From Lelliottia jeotgali (GTDB taxonomy: Bacteria; Pseudomonadota; Gammaproteobacteria; Enterobacterales; Enterobacteriaceae), in the NCBI GenBank assembly GCA_002271215.1, contig CP018628.1:4539335-4603334 (forward strand): DNA of 64,000 bases, written 5' to 3'. Every line of letters starts with the position of its first letter. The stretch's first letter is position 1. The notes beneath the pieces are model-generated. The model made no database searches. It had not been told where the DNA came from and saw only the letters and a program-made list of their open reading frames with translations. Position numbers and translations under genes: made by a program. Positions 1-9,735 of the stretch are shown here, piece after piece.

Positions 1-1307
1 ATATTACGAATCAATAAGCGTCCTTTCGGCGTCACCTGAATCGCCTTATCCGTCACCTCCACCAGCCCGTCTTTCGCCAGCGGCGCAAGCAGCTTCAGAT
101 CTTCAGCAAAGTAGTCGGTAAAGGTGAGTTTCCACTGGGACTCGACGTCTGCAAAATCGAGGCGGAAGTTGCAGATCAGCGCCTTAATGACATCCCGACG
201 AATGCAGTCATCGCGCGTTAACGCAATACCGCGCCACAGAGCGTTGCCGGTTTCATCCACCTGCTGATAATACTGCTTCAGTTCTTTTTGATTCTGCGCG
301 TAACAGTCGCCAATCATGCTGATCGCCGACACGCCCATCCCCAGTAAATCCGTATCACCCTGAGTGGTATAACCCTGGAAATTACGATGCAACACGCCTT
401 CACGCTGGGCAATCGCCAGCTCGTCATCAGGGCGGGCAAAGTGGTCCATGCCGATAAACTGGTAGCCAGCTTGTGTCAGAGAAGTGATGGTTTCCTGCAA
501 GATATCCAGCTTTTGCTGCGCAGAGGGCAGGTCAGCATCTTTGATTTTGCGCTGGGCGGCAAACAGCGTCGGCAGGTGCGCGTAGTTAAAAACGCTCAGG
601 CGGTCAGGATTCAGCTCAGCCACGCGTTTCAGCGTGAAGGCGAAGCTTTCCGGCGTTTGCTTAGGGAGGCCATAAATCAGGTCGATATTCGTGGAAGTAA
701 ATCCGATTTCACGCGCATGATTCAGCAACGCAAAAATAAATTCCTCGTCCTGCTCGCGATTGACCAGGCGCTGAACTTCTTTGTTAAAGTCTTGAACGCC
801 CATGCTCAGGCGGTTAAAGCCCTCGGCACGCAGGTGATCGAGAACATCCAGCTCTATTTCACGCGGATCGACTTCAATAGAAATTTCGGCATCGGCATCA
901 AAACGGAAATTAGCGCGCAGCAAGCTCATCAGACGGCTGATTTGCGCTTTGTTGAGATAGGTTGGCGTACCGCCGCCCCAGTGAAGCTGACTCACGTTGC
1001 GGCCAGCCACCAGCGGTGCACGATGCAGGATTTCCTGCTCTAACGCATCCAGATACTGATCGGCTTTGTGCTGCTGACGAGTAACGATTTTATTGCAGCC
1101 GCAGAAATAGCAGAGCTTATGACAGAAAGGAATGTGAACATACAGCGAAAGCGGGCGCTCAGGATAACGCGCAACCGCCTGCAAAAAATCAGCCTCGCCG
1201 AAGGATTCAGAGAACTCCAGCGCGGTCGGGTATGAGGTATAACGCGGCCCGGAATAGTTATATTTCTGGATCAGGGCCAGATCCCAGTCGATGCTTGGTA
1301 CAGACAT
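1..1307 (-). CDS. hemN: Oxygen-independent coproporphyrinogen III oxidase HemN, C-terminus cut by window start
   Basis: Radical-SAM enzyme that decarboxylates coproporphyrinogen III to protoporphyrinogen IX in anaerobic haem synthesis (cytoplasm). Translating back from the ATG at 1305-1307 gives MSVPSIDWDLALIQKYNYSG and then the 4Fe-4S cluster motif CHKLCYFCGC at residues 62-71 (Cys62, Cys66, Cys69), followed by the HWGGGTPTYL loop typical of the family. About 435 codons are present; the E. coli protein has 457, so roughly 20 residues lie outside the window. It follows yihI and a small membrane-protein ORF on the same strand. Identity is secure; only the end is missing. Confidence 0.97.
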   Translation of the reverse strand, partial: MSVPSIDWDLALIQKYNYSGPRYTSYPTALEFSESFGEADFLQAVARYPERPLSLYVHIPFCHKLCYFCGCNKIVTRQQHKADQYLDALEQEILHRAPLVAGRNVSQLHWGGGTPTYLNKAQISRLMSLLRANFRFDADAEISIEVDPREIELDVLDHLRAEGFNRLSMGVQDFNKEVQRLVNREQDEEFIFALLNHAREIGFTSTNIDLIYGLPKQTPESFAFTLKRVAELNPDRLSVFNYAHLPTLFAAQRKIKDADLPSAQQKLDILQETITSLTQAGYQFIGMDHFARPDDELAIAQREGVLHRNFQGYTTQGDTDLLGMGVSAISMIGDCYAQNQKELKQYYQQVDETGNALWRGIALTRDDCIRRDVIKALICNFRLDFADVESQWKLTFTDYFAEDLKLLAPLAKDGLVEVTDKAIQVTPKGRLLIRN

Positions 1308-1309
1308 GC

Positions 1310-1492
1310 TCACTCCTTCCGTTGGTGTCGCGTTCGTATACGGCGGCCCGTTTTAACCCCATTGCGGGCTAAAACTCGGGTGCGCAGCCACTTCTGTCGC
1401 CGCGACAACCGCCGTAGTTTAACGAATAACCACACCAGATAACATATAACCGGAAGGGTTATAAGGAGGACTATTGAGCCCGCCGGGTGCAA
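1310..1492 (-). CDS. Small single-span membrane protein of unknown function (60 aa)
   Basis: I do not recognise this protein. It begins MHPAGSIVLLITLPVICYLV, so residues about 6-24 form one hydrophobic segment, followed by a strongly basic tail rich in Arg and Lys (KLRRLSRRQKWLRTR). That layout suggests N-out/C-in insertion by the positive-inside rule. Its ATG lies 4 bases beyond the yihI stop, and the last yihI codons supply an AAGGTGG ribosome site about 8 bases upstream, so coupled translation is likely. Its stop is two bases before the hemN start. The tight fit between two real genes and the coherent TM-plus-basic pattern support it; no homology search could be made. Confidence 0.6.
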   Translation of the reverse strand: MHPAGSIVLLITLPVICYLVWLFVKLRRLSRRQKWLRTRVLARNGVKTGRRIRTRHQRKE

Positions 1493-1495
1493 ATG

Positions 1496-2011
1496 TTAGT
1501 TTCCACCTTTCAGCAGACGCATCATATCGTCCTGCTTTTCTTCTTCTTCGTCTTCATCATCGTCGTAGGAGAGACCGAGCTGCTGCATCAGTTCATCGAT
1601 ACGATCCAGTTTGGCATCTACCCATTTCTGCTCTTCAGCATTCAGGGATTCGCCTGCCTCAAGGCGTTCCAGCAGCGCGTCCAGGCGCTCATCATTTTCC
1701 AGCATATCCAGCTCAGCCTGCGGTGAAAGCATAGGTTTCTCGCTCTTCTTCAGTTTTTGCTGCTTGATAACCGGGGTGTCTGTCACGCCCAGTGGAACAG
1801 GAGTTTTGCTCCCGATACGCGGATCTTTTAGTTTAGATTGTTGCGCGGCAGAACCGGATGCATTGCTACCGGTCGCACGGCTACCCGAAGCATGGCCACT
1901 GTGCTTTTTCGCACGTTTGCGATCGCGAGCTTCCTGATTCAGTTCTTCACGGGTTTTGCGGTGCGCTTTTGCCGGGCGTTTAGCGCCCGCTGTGGATGTC
2001 GGTTTTTTCAT
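1496..2011 (-). CDS. yihI: Der GTPase-activating protein YihI
   Basis: YihI stimulates the GTPase Der (EngA), a 50S ribosome-assembly factor. The 171-residue product has the family layout: a very basic, low-complexity N-terminal half ([20 protein letters not shown], then Ser/Gly-rich repeats) and an acidic C-terminal half with [20 protein letters not shown] and a run of Asp/Glu near residues 150-160. Length is close to E. coli YihI (169). It is the first gene of the yihI - small ORF - hemN group and lies just downstream of the csrC terminator on the same strand. Function is taken from the family. Confidence 0.93.
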   Translation of the reverse strand: MKKPTSTAGAKRPAKAHRKTREELNQEARDRKRAKKHSGHASGSRATGSNASGSAAQQSKLKDPRIGSKTPVPLGVTDTPVIKQQKLKKSEKPMLSPQAELDMLENDERLDALLERLEAGESLNAEEQKWVDAKLDRIDELMQQLGLSYDDDEDEEEEKQDDMMRLLKGGN

Positions 2012-2075
2012 GATGTCTTGTCTTTAAGCCGTTTCTTCAGTATAGAATTGCGGCGAAATCTAGCAGAAAGCAAGC

Positions 2076-2324
2076 AAAGAAAAAAGGCAACAGAGCAATC
2101 TGTCGCCTTTTTTCCTGACTCTCAACCCTTAACGGGTCAAACATTCCGTGTTTGCCAACAACTCGCCCTGTTTATCCTTTAGCGGATACCGTCCGTGATA
2201 CGGTTCCTTTTCCCTTTTAAACGCCTCCAGGCGTGTACCATCCCTTGTGGTCCTGAGTCTTCGCCTCCTGGCGCTCCTGACCCTCTTCCTTAAGTCTTTA
2301 TCCTGTTGGCATCCTCGCCGTGGG
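2076..2324 (-). ncRNA. csrC: CsrC small RNA, antagonist of CsrA
   Basis: Small RNA that binds and sequesters the translational regulator CsrA. The minus strand between engB and yihI carries the CsrC hallmarks: a 5-prime GGCGAGGATGCCAACAGGA region, the conserved block GGGTCAGGAGCGCC then AGGAGGCGAAGAC, the CCCGTTAAGGGTT hairpin, and a terminal stem GGCGACAGA/TCTGTTGCC ending in a T run. I count 14 GGA motifs, the CsrA-binding signature. The 3-prime end is set by the T run near 2076; the 5-prime end is estimated by alignment from memory to E. coli CsrC (about 245 nt) and may be off by several bases. Same genomic position as in E. coli. Confidence 0.92.
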
Positions 2325-2588
2325 TGCTACTTTACCTTTTTCAGTGCACCAGACAAGCCGCTAAATAGTCCAAAATAGAACTTTCGGATAATTCCAGATA
2401 ATCAACCAACTGATTTTAAATGCTTTGTGTTTTTTTCCGTATGAGGATCCTCTTAAATCTCCCATAGCGATGATGGTCGATGTCTTACAATGCCAATGGT
2501 TTTAATCTTGCCCAAGAGCGAAGTGAAAAGCCTTTTGTCTGCATTCAGGTATACTCCCCTTCAGAATAAGATTTTAGGAGACGACCCC
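2325..2588. other. Intergenic region upstream of csrC and engB
   Basis: AT-rich spacer between the divergent csrC and engB. On the minus strand a TAAAGT hexamer just above the estimated csrC start could be its -10. On the plus strand TATACT at 2550-2555 could be the engB -10, with no convincing -35. An open frame runs through from 2490 into engB but has no conserved content. Confidence 0.45.
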
Positions 2589-3215
2589 GTGACTAACTGG
2601 AACTACCAACAGACGCATTTTGTCACCAGTGCGCCTGATATTCGCCACTTACCGCCCGATACGGGTATTGAAGTGGCATTTGCTGGCCGCTCCAATGCGG
2701 GTAAATCCAGCGCCCTGAATACGCTCACTAACCAGAAAAGCCTGGCGCGTACCTCAAAAACACCTGGTCGTACTCAGCTGATCAACCTTTTCGAAGTCGC
2801 CGAAGGCAAACGCCTGGTGGATTTACCGGGATACGGTTATGCAGAAGTGCCAGAAGAGGTAAAAATCAAATGGCAGCGTGCGCTGGGTGAGTACCTTGAA
2901 AAACGCCAGTGCCTGAAAGGTCTGGTTGTGCTCATGGATATCCGCCATCCGCTTAAAGATCTCGATCAACAGATGATCCACTGGGGTGTGGCGAGCGAAA
3001 TCCCGGTGCTGGTGCTGCTGACCAAAGCCGATAAACTGGCGAGTGGGGCGCGTAAAGCACAGCTGAAAATGGTGCGGGATGCGGCTGTTGAATTTGGTGG
3101 TGATGTGCAGATCGAAACGTTTTCATCCCTGAAAAAGCAGGGCGTGGATGTACTGCGTCACAAGCTCGACAGCTGGTATAACGGCATAGAACCCGCGACA
3201 GAAGCGGAAGAGTAA
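2589..3215 (+). CDS. engB: Ribosome biogenesis GTP-binding protein EngB (YihA/YsxC)
   Basis: Essential GTPase of the TrmE-Era-EngA-YihA-septin superfamily needed for 50S subunit maturation. I start it at GTG 2589, giving [11 protein letters not shown] as in E. coli, because TTAGGAG sits 7-8 bases upstream; the longer frame from 2490 adds 33 residues with no family match. Visible motifs: G1 GRSNAGKS (residues 33-40), switch [14 protein letters not shown]3 DLPG (78-81) and G4 TKAD. Product 208 residues against 210 in E. coli. It ends at a terminator shared with the spf side, and is transcribed alone, away from csrC. Confidence 0.97.
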   Translation: MTNWNYQQTHFVTSAPDIRHLPPDTGIEVAFAGRSNAGKSSALNTLTNQKSLARTSKTPGRTQLINLFEVAEGKRLVDLPGYGYAEVPEEVKIKWQRALGEYLEKRQCLKGLVVLMDIRHPLKDLDQQMIHWGVASEIPVLVLLTKADKLASGARKAQLKMVRDAAVEFGGDVQIETFSSLKKQGVDVLRHKLDSWYNGIEPATEAEE

Positions 3216-3220
3216 TAAAA

Positions 3221-3249
3221 AAGCGCGGCGATGACCGCGCTTTTTTTTG
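3221..3249 (+). terminator. Rho-independent terminator after engB
   Basis: Perfect GC stem GCGCGG/CCGCGC with a CGATGA loop followed by eight T, starting 6 bases after the engB stop. Confidence 0.9.
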
Positions 3250-3273
3250 GTCCAAATATTTTCTTTGCCGCAA

Positions 3274-3382
3274 TAAAAAACGCCCCAGTCATTACTGACT
3301 GGGGCGGCTAAAATATTCAGCCAAATCCGATTACGTGAAGTAAAAGGTCTGAAAGATAGAACATCTTACCTCTGTACCCTAC
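3274..3382 (-). ncRNA. spf: Spot 42 RNA
   Basis: Hfq-dependent sRNA that represses galK and many secondary-metabolism mRNAs and is itself repressed by CRP-cAMP. The minus-strand 109 nt run from GTAGGGTACAGAGGTAAGAT to the terminator hairpin CGCCCCAGTCA/TGACTGGGGCG plus T6. As far as I can recall it is identical to E. coli Spot 42 over its whole length. A TAGAGT -10 lies at 3390-3395, correctly spaced from the first G, and a CRP-like half site (TGTGA) is near 3459-3474. Position between polA and engB is also the E. coli one. Confidence 0.97.
3317..3364 (-). CDS. spfP: Spot 42-encoded 15-residue protein SpfP
   Basis: Reading frame inside Spot 42: MFYLSDLLLHVIGFG, 15 residues and a TGA stop. 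The same peptide has been described from E. coli Spot 42 as a dual-function product acting with CRP. The AGAGGTAA stretch upstream can serve as ribosome site. Because the RNA itself is fully conserved, conservation of the peptide alone does not prove selection on coding. Confidence 0.6.
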   Translation of the reverse strand: MFYLSDLLLHVIGFG

Positions 3383-3389
3383 ATCGATA

Positions 3390-3474
3390 ACTCTACTCTT
3401 TTTTTATCGCTGGACAAAGCACTTTTTGTAGTTTTTTTTCACTCTTTACATAGGTAAATCTAATGATTGTCACA
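3390..3474 (-). promoter_or_regulatory. spf promoter with possible CRP site
   Basis: TAGAGT at 3390-3395 lies 7 bases upstream of the Spot 42 start. Further upstream TGTGACAATCATTAGA (3459-3474, read on the minus strand) has one good CRP half site. Spot 42 is known to be CRP-repressed in E. coli; the exact site used here is inference. Confidence 0.5.
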
Positions 3475-3530
3475 AAGAGCGGGCTGTTATGTTGCTTACT
3501 TACATAATCAGCCGCTTTGTCGTCTAACCC

Positions 3531-6323
3531 TTAGTGAGCCTGATCCCAGTTCACCCCACTCCCCACTTCCACCAGCAATGGCACATCTAATTTCATGCTG
3601 CTTTCCATCAGTTCATGGATCTTTTTCGAGACGGCTTCCAGATCATCCTTGTGCACTTCAAACACCAGTTCATCGTGAACCTGCATGATCATTTTTACGC
3701 GTGGTTTGTCGTTTTCCAGCCAGGCATCAACCGCAATCATGGCGCGCTTGATGATATCCGCGGCTGTCCCCTGCATCGGGGCGTTGATTGCCGCACGTTC
3801 CGCGCCAGCACGGCGAGCCGCATTGCTGGACGTAATATCAGGCAGATACAAACGACGGCCATCCAACGTTTCAACGTAGCCTTTTTCCTTCGCCTGGGCG
3901 CGGGTGCGTTCCATGTATTCCAGAACGCCAGGATAACGCTCGAAGTAGAGATCCATGTACTTCTGCGACTCTTTACGCGGAATATTGAGCTGACGGGAGA
4001 GGCCAAAAGCGCTCATGCCGTAAATCAGGCCGAAGTTGATCGCCTTCGCGCTGCGGCGCTGTTCGCCAGTGACACTCTCTAACGGCAAACCAAAGACTTC
4101 AGCTGCAGTCGCGCGGTGAATGTCTTTTCCTTCAGCAAACGCGGTCAACAAACCTTTGTCACGTGACAGGTGCGCCATGATGCGCAGTTCGATTTGCGAG
4201 TAGTCGGCAGAGACAATCAAGTAGTCATTCGGAGCAATAAAGGCCTGACGAATACGACGCCCTTCTTCATTACGCACCGGAATGTTTTGCAGGTTTGGAT
4301 CGGTTGATGACAATCGTCCTGTCGCGGCAACCGCCTGATGATAAGAAGTATGAACGCGACCGGTTTTTGGGTTGATCATCAGCGGCAGCTTATCGGTGTA
4401 CGTCGATTTAAGCTTCGCGAGACCACGGTATTCCAGAATGACTTTGGGCAGCGGGTAATCCAGCGCCAGTTCTTCCAGCACCTCTTCAGACGTCGATGGT
4501 GCGCCGCCCGGGGTTTTCTTCAGCGGTTTAATTCCCTGTTTTTCAAACAGAATCGTTTGCAGCTGTTTGGTCGACGCCAGGTTGAAGGGCTCGCCAGCAA
4601 TATCGTGTGCTTTAAGTTCCAACTCGTTCAGACGCAGGGCAATCTCTTCCGAATGCTTGTGCAGAACGGCTGGATCGATTTTAACGCCGTTGCGCTCAAT
4701 ACGTGACAGCACAGGCACCAGCGGCATTTCCACATTCTCGAAAATGTTCAGCGGCCCTTCCTGCTTTTGCAGTTTCGGGTACATTTTCAGGTGCAATTGC
4801 AGCGTCACGTCAGCATCTTCAGCCGCGTAGCGACCCGCTTCTTCCAGGGCAATCTGGTTGAACGTCAGCTGGTTTTTTCCTTTCCCGGCAATTTCTTCAA
4901 AGGTGACGGTTTTATGTTTCAGCCAACGATCGGAAAGTGAATCCATATCATGACGGCCCGCCACGCTGTTCAGAATGTAAGATTCCAGCATGGTGTCGTA
5001 GGCGATACCGCGCAGCTCGATGCCGTAGTTCTGCAAGATGCCGCGATCGTACTTCAGGTTTTGCCCCACCTTGAGCGCTTTGTCATCTTCCAGCAGCGGT
5101 TTGAGCAGCTCAAGCACGCGGTCACGGGAGATTTGGTCCGGCGCGTCCAGATAGTCATGCGCGACAGGAACATAGGCGGCGATACCCGGCTCTGTGGCAA
5201 AGGACAGTCCGACCATATTGGCAGAGATGTTATCGAGGCTGTCTGTTTCGGTATCGAATGCGAAGACCGGCGCTTTCTTCAGTTTCTCAATCCAGACGAC
5301 GAGCTGCGCTTCTTCAAGTACCGTTTCGTAGTTTTCGAAGGAGAGCGTACTGGCTGCTTCTTCCACTTCCTCTTCGGCATCAACAACGATGGTCTCTTTT
5401 GGCTTAGCGGCAGGTTTCGCGCCTTTCGCCTGCATCCATTTCCCGGCTTCGACGTCGGTTATCCAGCGTTTAAACTCATATTGCTTAAACAGGCCGAGGA
5501 GCTCTTCCGCAACTGGCTGCTGAACTTCGAGTTGTTCGCAGGTGAGTTCCAGCTCAACGTCAGTTTTGATGGTGGCCAGCTTATAGGAAAGGTAAGCCAC
5601 ATCTTTATTTTGCTCCAGCTTCGCGGCCATGGTTTTGGCACCACGGAACGTCAGCCCGGCGATTTTGTCTGATTCGGCATACAGCGTATCCAATCCACCG
5701 AGTCCCTGCAGCAGCGCCTGCGCGGTTTTCTCACCTACGCCCGGCACGCCCGGAATGTTATCCGAGGAGTCACCCATCAAGGCGAGGAAGTCGATGATCA
5801 GTTCTGGTGGTACACCATATTTGGTGACGACCTCTTCCGGCCCAAGAATGGTGTTAGTCATGGTATTGATCAGGGTGATACCAGGCGTAACCAGCTGCGC
5901 CATGTCTTTATCACCCGTACTGATCAGCACCGGACGGCCCAGTTTCTCCGCTTCACGTGCCAGGGTACCGATGACGTCATCAGCTTCGACACCAGAGACC
6001 GCCAGCAACGGCAGGCCCATTGCTTTCACCATAGTGTGCAGTGGTTCAATCTGCGCGCGCAGATCGTCCGGCATTGGCGGACGATGGGATTTGTAATCCT
6101 CAAACAGCTCATCGCGGAACGTTTTACCTTTCGCATCGAATACCACGGCCGCATGGGACGGCTGATATTGAAGGATCAGGCTGCGTAGCATATTCAGCAC
6201 GCCGTACATCGCGCCGGTTGGCTCTCCTGCGCTATTGGTCAGAGGAGGAAACGCATGATACGCCCGATACAGGTATGAAGAGCCGTCGACGAGAATAAGA
6301 GGGTTTTCTGGGATCTGAACCAT
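3531..6323 (-). CDS. polA: DNA polymerase I
   Basis: Repair and Okazaki-fragment polymerase with three activities. The start chosen is ATG 6321-6323 ([20 protein letters not shown]), the E. coli start; an in-frame ATG seven codons earlier has no family match. Domains in order: 5-prime flap exonuclease (about residues 1-320, with [14 protein letters not shown] and [18 protein letters not shown]), 3-5 proofreading exonuclease ([11 protein letters not shown] near 355, [15 protein letters not shown]) and polymerase ([29 protein letters not shown] helix, [11 protein letters not shown]). Length 930 against 928 in E. coli; the only variable part is the acidic linker near residues 310-335. A DnaA box lies about 125 bases upstream. 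Confidence 0.98.
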   Translation of the reverse strand: MVQIPENPLILVDGSSYLYRAYHAFPPLTNSAGEPTGAMYGVLNMLRSLILQYQPSHAAVVFDAKGKTFRDELFEDYKSHRPPMPDDLRAQIEPLHTMVKAMGLPLLAVSGVEADDVIGTLAREAEKLGRPVLISTGDKDMAQLVTPGITLINTMTNTILGPEEVVTKYGVPPELIIDFLALMGDSSDNIPGVPGVGEKTAQALLQGLGGLDTLYAESDKIAGLTFRGAKTMAAKLEQNKDVAYLSYKLATIKTDVELELTCEQLEVQQPVAEELLGLFKQYEFKRWITDVEAGKWMQAKGAKPAAKPKETIVVDAEEEVEEAASTLSFENYETVLEEAQLVVWIEKLKKAPVFAFDTETDSLDNISANMVGLSFATEPGIAAYVPVAHDYLDAPDQISRDRVLELLKPLLEDDKALKVGQNLKYDRGILQNYGIELRGIAYDTMLESYILNSVAGRHDMDSLSDRWLKHKTVTFEEIAGKGKNQLTFNQIALEEAGRYAAEDADVTLQLHLKMYPKLQKQEGPLNIFENVEMPLVPVLSRIERNGVKIDPAVLHKHSEEIALRLNELELKAHDIAGEPFNLASTKQLQTILFEKQGIKPLKKTPGGAPSTSEEVLEELALDYPLPKVILEYRGLAKLKSTYTDKLPLMINPKTGRVHTSYHQAVAATGRLSSTDPNLQNIPVRNEEGRRIRQAFIAPNDYLIVSADYSQIELRIMAHLSRDKGLLTAFAEGKDIHRATAAEVFGLPLESVTGEQRRSAKAINFGLIYGMSAFGLSRQLNIPRKESQKYMDLYFERYPGVLEYMERTRAQAKEKGYVETLDGRRLYLPDITSSNAARRAGAERAAINAPMQGTAADIIKRAMIAVDAWLENDKPRVKMIMQVHDELVFEVHKDDLEAVSKKIHELMESSMKLDVPLLVEVGSGVNWDQAH

Positions 6324-6761
6324 AATGTCCGTGCCTTTAATCAATTAATGGCTAAAGGATGCCACAGAAGGATGAAAACATCAGTTTTTAGCTCGGAATA
6401 CAGGAAAAGATTTTGCGATCGTCAGGATCGCTCGCAAAATCAAACTGTGGATAAGTTTGTGCATACTTTTAATTCATATGAATAATCGTGTCACTACCGG
6501 ATCTTGTTTTAATTATTTATTCAATTTTATCAGTATGTTATAAATAGATCTTGTTGACATATTTCCAATTGATGACTATTTGCTCTATGTGGATATAAGA
6601 AACGGTGAATCCTGTTTTGCAGACAAATACTCTGTTGAGGCACATTTGCCCCACCCTCTCAGAGTGAAAGCCGCCTGCTTTTATTCGTTTTCTGGTAAAA
6701 TCAGCGCCCTGCGCAGCGATCTGGCCGCCAGAATCCAGCTAACCACCTGAAAAAGCTCATC
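6324..6761. promoter_or_regulatory. polA-yihG divergent control region
   Basis: 438 bases with no gene. It holds a consensus DnaA box (6446-6454) on the polA side and an AT-rich stretch around 6470-6560. TTGACA at 6554-6559 with TATTTG 17 bases downstream could be a weak promoter towards yihG. No other structure was seen. Confidence 0.5.
6446..6454 (+). promoter_or_regulatory. DnaA box upstream of polA
   Basis: TGTGGATAA, the perfect 9-mer recognised by DnaA, about 125 bases upstream of the polA start. DnaA has been reported to stimulate polA expression in E. coli, which fits a functional site. Confidence 0.65.
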
Positions 6762-7670
6762 ATGTCGAGATTACTCGCTGCGATAACATTACTGTTAAGC
6801 ATCATTTTAACCATCCTGGTGACCATCGCTTGTTCTGTTCCGATCATCATTGCCGGAATCATTAAGCTGCTATTGCCTGTTCCTGGCGTCTGGCGAGCGG
6901 TATCTGCGTTCTGCAATTTTATGATGTACTGCTGGTGTGAAGGTCTGGCGCTGTTGTTGCGTCTGAATCCGCATCTGACATGGGATATCGAAGGGCTAGA
7001 AGGCCTGAACAAGAAAAATTGGTATTTGCTGCTCTGTAATCACCATAGCTGGGCAGATATCGTGGTGTTATGCGTGCTGTTTCGCAAACATATCCCAATG
7101 AATAAATACTTTCTTAAGCAGCAACTGGCGTGGGTACCGTTTATCGGGCTGGCCTGTTGGGCTCTGGATATGCCGTTTATGAAACGCTATTCTCGCGGCT
7201 ATCTTATTCGTCACCCGGAACGTCGCGGTCGAGATGTTGAAACGACGCGGCGCTCCTGCGAAAAATTCCGCGCACATCCGACGACGATCGTTAACTTCGT
7301 GGAAGGCTCACGCTTCACGGAAATGAAGCGCCAGCAAACTCGCTCCCCTTATAAAAACTTATTGCCGCCTAAAGCGGCAGGGATTGCGATGGCGCTTAAT
7401 GTTCTTGGAGAGCAGTTTGATAAATTGCTGAACGTCACTCTGTGCTATCCAGAAAATGACGCAACGCCGTTCTACGATATGTTGAGCGGAAAGCTGACGC
7501 GGATCGTGGTGAGAGTAAATCTGGTGCCCGTGAATGAAGAGCTACACGGTGATTACATCAATGATAAGAATTTCAAACGTCGCTTCCAGCTGTGGCTGAA
7601 TACGTTGTGGAATGATAAAGATGTGCTCATAAACGATTTAAAATCTACAAACAAAAACGCCGGTCTCTGA
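6762..7670 (+). CDS. yihG: Membrane acyltransferase YihG (PlsC family)
   Basis: Inner-membrane 1-acylglycerol-3-phosphate acyltransferase-type protein; E. coli YihG is a paralogue of PlsC affecting phospholipid acyl composition. The N-terminus is one or two hydrophobic segments (residues 4-40, [20 protein letters not shown]), then the acyltransferase block I motif NHHSWAD with His94 and Asp99, and block [11 protein letters not shown] (EGSR 181-184). The 302-residue product is slightly shorter than E. coli YihG (310). It converges on dsbA and shares its terminator; the yihF gene that lies between dsbA and yihG in E. coli is absent. Confidence 0.93.
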   Translation: MSRLLAAITLLLSIILTILVTIACSVPIIIAGIIKLLLPVPGVWRAVSAFCNFMMYCWCEGLALLLRLNPHLTWDIEGLEGLNKKNWYLLLCNHHSWADIVVLCVLFRKHIPMNKYFLKQQLAWVPFIGLACWALDMPFMKRYSRGYLIRHPERRGRDVETTRRSCEKFRAHPTTIVNFVEGSRFTEMKRQQTRSPYKNLLPPKAAGIAMALNVLGEQFDKLLNVTLCYPENDATPFYDMLSGKLTRIVVRVNLVPVNEELHGDYINDKNFKRRFQLWLNTLWNDKDVLINDLKSTNKNAGL

Positions 7671-7681
7671 CCGGCGTTTTC
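7655..7681. terminator. Bidirectional terminator between yihG and dsbA
   Basis: Perfect stem AACGCCGGTC/GACCGGCGTT with A run on the left and T run on the right, overlapping the yihG stop codon and lying just beyond the dsbA stop; it can serve both convergent genes. Confidence 0.85.
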
Positions 7682-7685
7682 ACTT

Positions 7686-8309
7686 TTATTTCTTCTCAAC
7701 CAGATACTTCACGGTCTCGGCATACTGTTGCACGAAGATATCCATGCTGCTGGTATCCATGCCCTGCGGGTTAATCTGATATTTGCCATTAACAAACATT
7801 GCCGGAACGCCCTGCAACTGAAGATCAGCGGCAGCTTTTTCCTGCTGAGCGACCAGAGATTTCACCACGAAGCTGTTCCATGCTGCGTCGTAATCTTCAC
7901 CTTTCACGCCGGCATCAACAAAAACTTTACGAATATCGGCAACGGTCTGAACGGTTTGGGTTTTCTGTACGGCTTCAAACATTGGCGCCGTCACTTGATC
8001 TTCCACGCCCAGCGCCAGAGCAACAGCCCAGGCTTGCGTCAGATCTTTACCCAAAGGACCCAGGAATTCGACATGATACTTGGTCATTTTGGTGCCTTCA
8101 GGCAGCTTTTTCTTCACGTTATCAGAAACGTGCAGAACTTCTTCAAACTGATAGCAATGAGGGCAATAGAATGAGAAGAACTCAAGCACCTGAGGCTCAC
8201 CGGCGACCGGTTTTTCAAGGGTAGTAAACTGTTTGCCATCGCTGAATTGAGCAGCAGATGCGCTAAATGCCAGAATCATACCTGCCAGCGCCAGCCATAT
8301 TTTTTTCAT
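7686..8309 (-). CDS. dsbA: Periplasmic thiol:disulfide oxidoreductase DsbA
   Basis: Introduces disulfide bonds into exported proteins and is reoxidised by DsbB. Start taken at ATG 8307-8309 ([10 protein letters not shown]), two codons inside the longest frame, as in E. coli. A signal peptide of 19 residues ends ASA before AQFSDGKQ; the active site CPHC is at precursor residues 49-52 (mature 30-33) in [14 protein letters not shown], and the cis-proline loop reads GVPAMFVNG. It is 207 residues, one shorter than E. coli, through a one-residue loss in the loop before LGKDLTQAW. It lies 26 bases after srkA, so probably shares its transcript. Confidence 0.98.
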   Translation of the reverse strand: MKKIWLALAGMILAFSASAAQFSDGKQFTTLEKPVAGEPQVLEFFSFYCPHCYQFEEVLHVSDNVKKKLPEGTKMTKYHVEFLGPLGKDLTQAWAVALALGVEDQVTAPMFEAVQKTQTVQTVADIRKVFVDAGVKGEDYDAAWNSFVVKSLVAQQEKAAADLQLQGVPAMFVNGKYQINPQGMDTSSMDIFVQQYAETVKYLVEKK

Positions 8310-8335
8310 GATCAAATTTCTCCTGATGTGTCCGA

Positions 8336-9322
8336 TTAATACATTGGCGTTAATTGTAGTGGCGGTTCCTGTAGAACCTTAACTTGCTGAATAAAGGTGG
8401 TTGTCTGGCTACGCCAGTAATCTTCCCCGGTCAACCACGGGAAATTTTTAGGAAACGCGGGATCGTCCCAACGCCTGATTAGCCAGGCGAGATAATATAC
8501 AAGTCGCATAGCTCGTAAAGGTTCAATCAGGGCGATTTCGTCTGAATTAAAGGGACTAAACTCTTCGTAGGCTTCAATGATAGTTTCAAGCTGCATTCGC
8601 TGTTCGGCTTTATCGCCATTCAGCAGCATCCACAGATCCTGAATCGCTGGCCCCATACGCGCATCGTCGAGATCGACAAATAGCGGGCCGTCGCGCCAGA
8701 GAATATTCCCGGCGTGGCAGTCACCATGAAGGCGCAGAATATCTGTTTGATCGTCCCAGCACTCAGTTACCGCCGCAATAAGGGCATCCGTGGCTTTCAG
8801 GAAATTCGCTTTCAAGGCTTTCGGAATCAGCGTTGATGTTTCGAATACCTGGCGGGGTTCCGTCAAATATTCCTGAATCCCGATCGTAGGGCGTACGTTG
8901 AAGGCTTTTTTACGTCCCGTCTGATGGATTCGTCCCAAATAACGAGCAACCCACTCCATCTGATCGATATTATCCGCCTCAAACTGGCGGCCACCCAGGC
9001 TCGGAAAAACAGCAAAGTAATATCCTTGATGCGTGAGCAGTGACTGGTTATTAAACTGAATGGGTGCGGCCACCGGAACATCATCGTTGACCAAATCGAG
9101 AGCGAACTGATGCTCTTCCTGAATTTGCTCAGCCGACCAGCGTTGGGGCCGATAAAATTTGACGACGAAGCGCTGACGATCCTCGTCCTGGAATTGATAG
9201 ACGCGGTTTTCGTAGCTGTTTAAGGGAGTTAGCCCGGAATCCACCCGAATACCCTGTTCGAAGAGGGCATCCATAATGGTATCCGGGTTTAATGTCTGGA
9301 AAGTAAAAGCCGTGTCGTTCAT
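8336..9322 (-). CDS. srkA: Stress response kinase A (SrkA/YihE/RdoA)
   Basis: Cytoplasmic Ser/Thr protein kinase of the APH/choline-kinase fold that counters stress-induced cell death in E. coli. The catalytic signatures are visible: [14 protein letters not shown] with catalytic Asp201 and Asn206, and [10 protein letters not shown] with metal-binding Asp217. Length 328 equals the E. coli protein. It sits between yihD and dsbA on one strand; dsbA is known to be partly transcribed from upstream of this gene under Cpx control in E. coli, and the same arrangement is kept here. Confidence 0.96.
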   Translation of the reverse strand: MNDTAFTFQTLNPDTIMDALFEQGIRVDSGLTPLNSYENRVYQFQDEDRQRFVVKFYRPQRWSAEQIQEEHQFALDLVNDDVPVAAPIQFNNQSLLTHQGYYFAVFPSLGGRQFEADNIDQMEWVARYLGRIHQTGRKKAFNVRPTIGIQEYLTEPRQVFETSTLIPKALKANFLKATDALIAAVTECWDDQTDILRLHGDCHAGNILWRDGPLFVDLDDARMGPAIQDLWMLLNGDKAEQRMQLETIIEAYEEFSPFNSDEIALIEPLRAMRLVYYLAWLIRRWDDPAFPKNFPWLTGEDYWRSQTTTFIQQVKVLQEPPLQLTPMY

Positions 9323-9397
9323 CCGATCATCCGGAAATTATACGAATGATTCAGGATATCATTTCACAGCGATTTCGGTGGCGCCGCTTACAAGGTT

Positions 9398-9667
9398 TTA
9401 CTCTTTAATTATGCCACGGGCACGCAGCAGTGCAGTTTTGAAATCTTCCTCATAATCTTTCTTAATGCCCGGAATGGCCGCATCTTTATCAGAATCACGC
9501 ATTTTAAGATGGTAGATCAGGATGTCATCAGAAAGGTCGGTCAGTTCACCGTCATAACCTGACTCTTTCGCCAGTTTCTGTAAAAATTGCATCAGGTTGA
9601 GTTCTGGCTCTTTTTGCCAGGCTGGCTGGAGAAGTTCGATAACTTCATTCAGACGTTTACATTTCAT
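9398..9667 (-). CDS. yihD: Conserved protein YihD (DUF1040)
   Basis: 89-residue soluble protein of unknown biochemical role, identical in length to E. coli YihD. It starts [20 protein letters not shown] and continues with a helical, charged body ([20 protein letters not shown]) and ends [16 protein letters not shown] lies just upstream of the ATG. It is the first gene of the yihD-srkA-dsbA group and is divergent from mobA, 68 bases away. Confidence 0.93.
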   Translation of the reverse strand: MKCKRLNEVIELLQPAWQKEPELNLMQFLQKLAKESGYDGELTDLSDDILIYHLKMRDSDKDAAIPGIKKDYEEDFKTALLRARGIIKE

Positions 9668-9735
9668 TGTCGTGCTCCTTTCATTGATAGGAACACGTTA
9701 GCAGGGTCAATCCCACAATAAAAGAGGCGACATTA

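Noticed and set aside
2490..2588. N-terminal extension of engB from ATG 2490
   Set aside because: The GTG at 2589 has a good ribosome site and matches the family start; the extension overlaps promoter-like sequence.
4950..5672. 240-codon frame on the plus strand opposite polA
   Set aside because: Shadow of the polA reading frame; composition and lack of motifs argue against a gene. The same holds for long frames opposite mnmG, glmU, glmS, kup and phoU.
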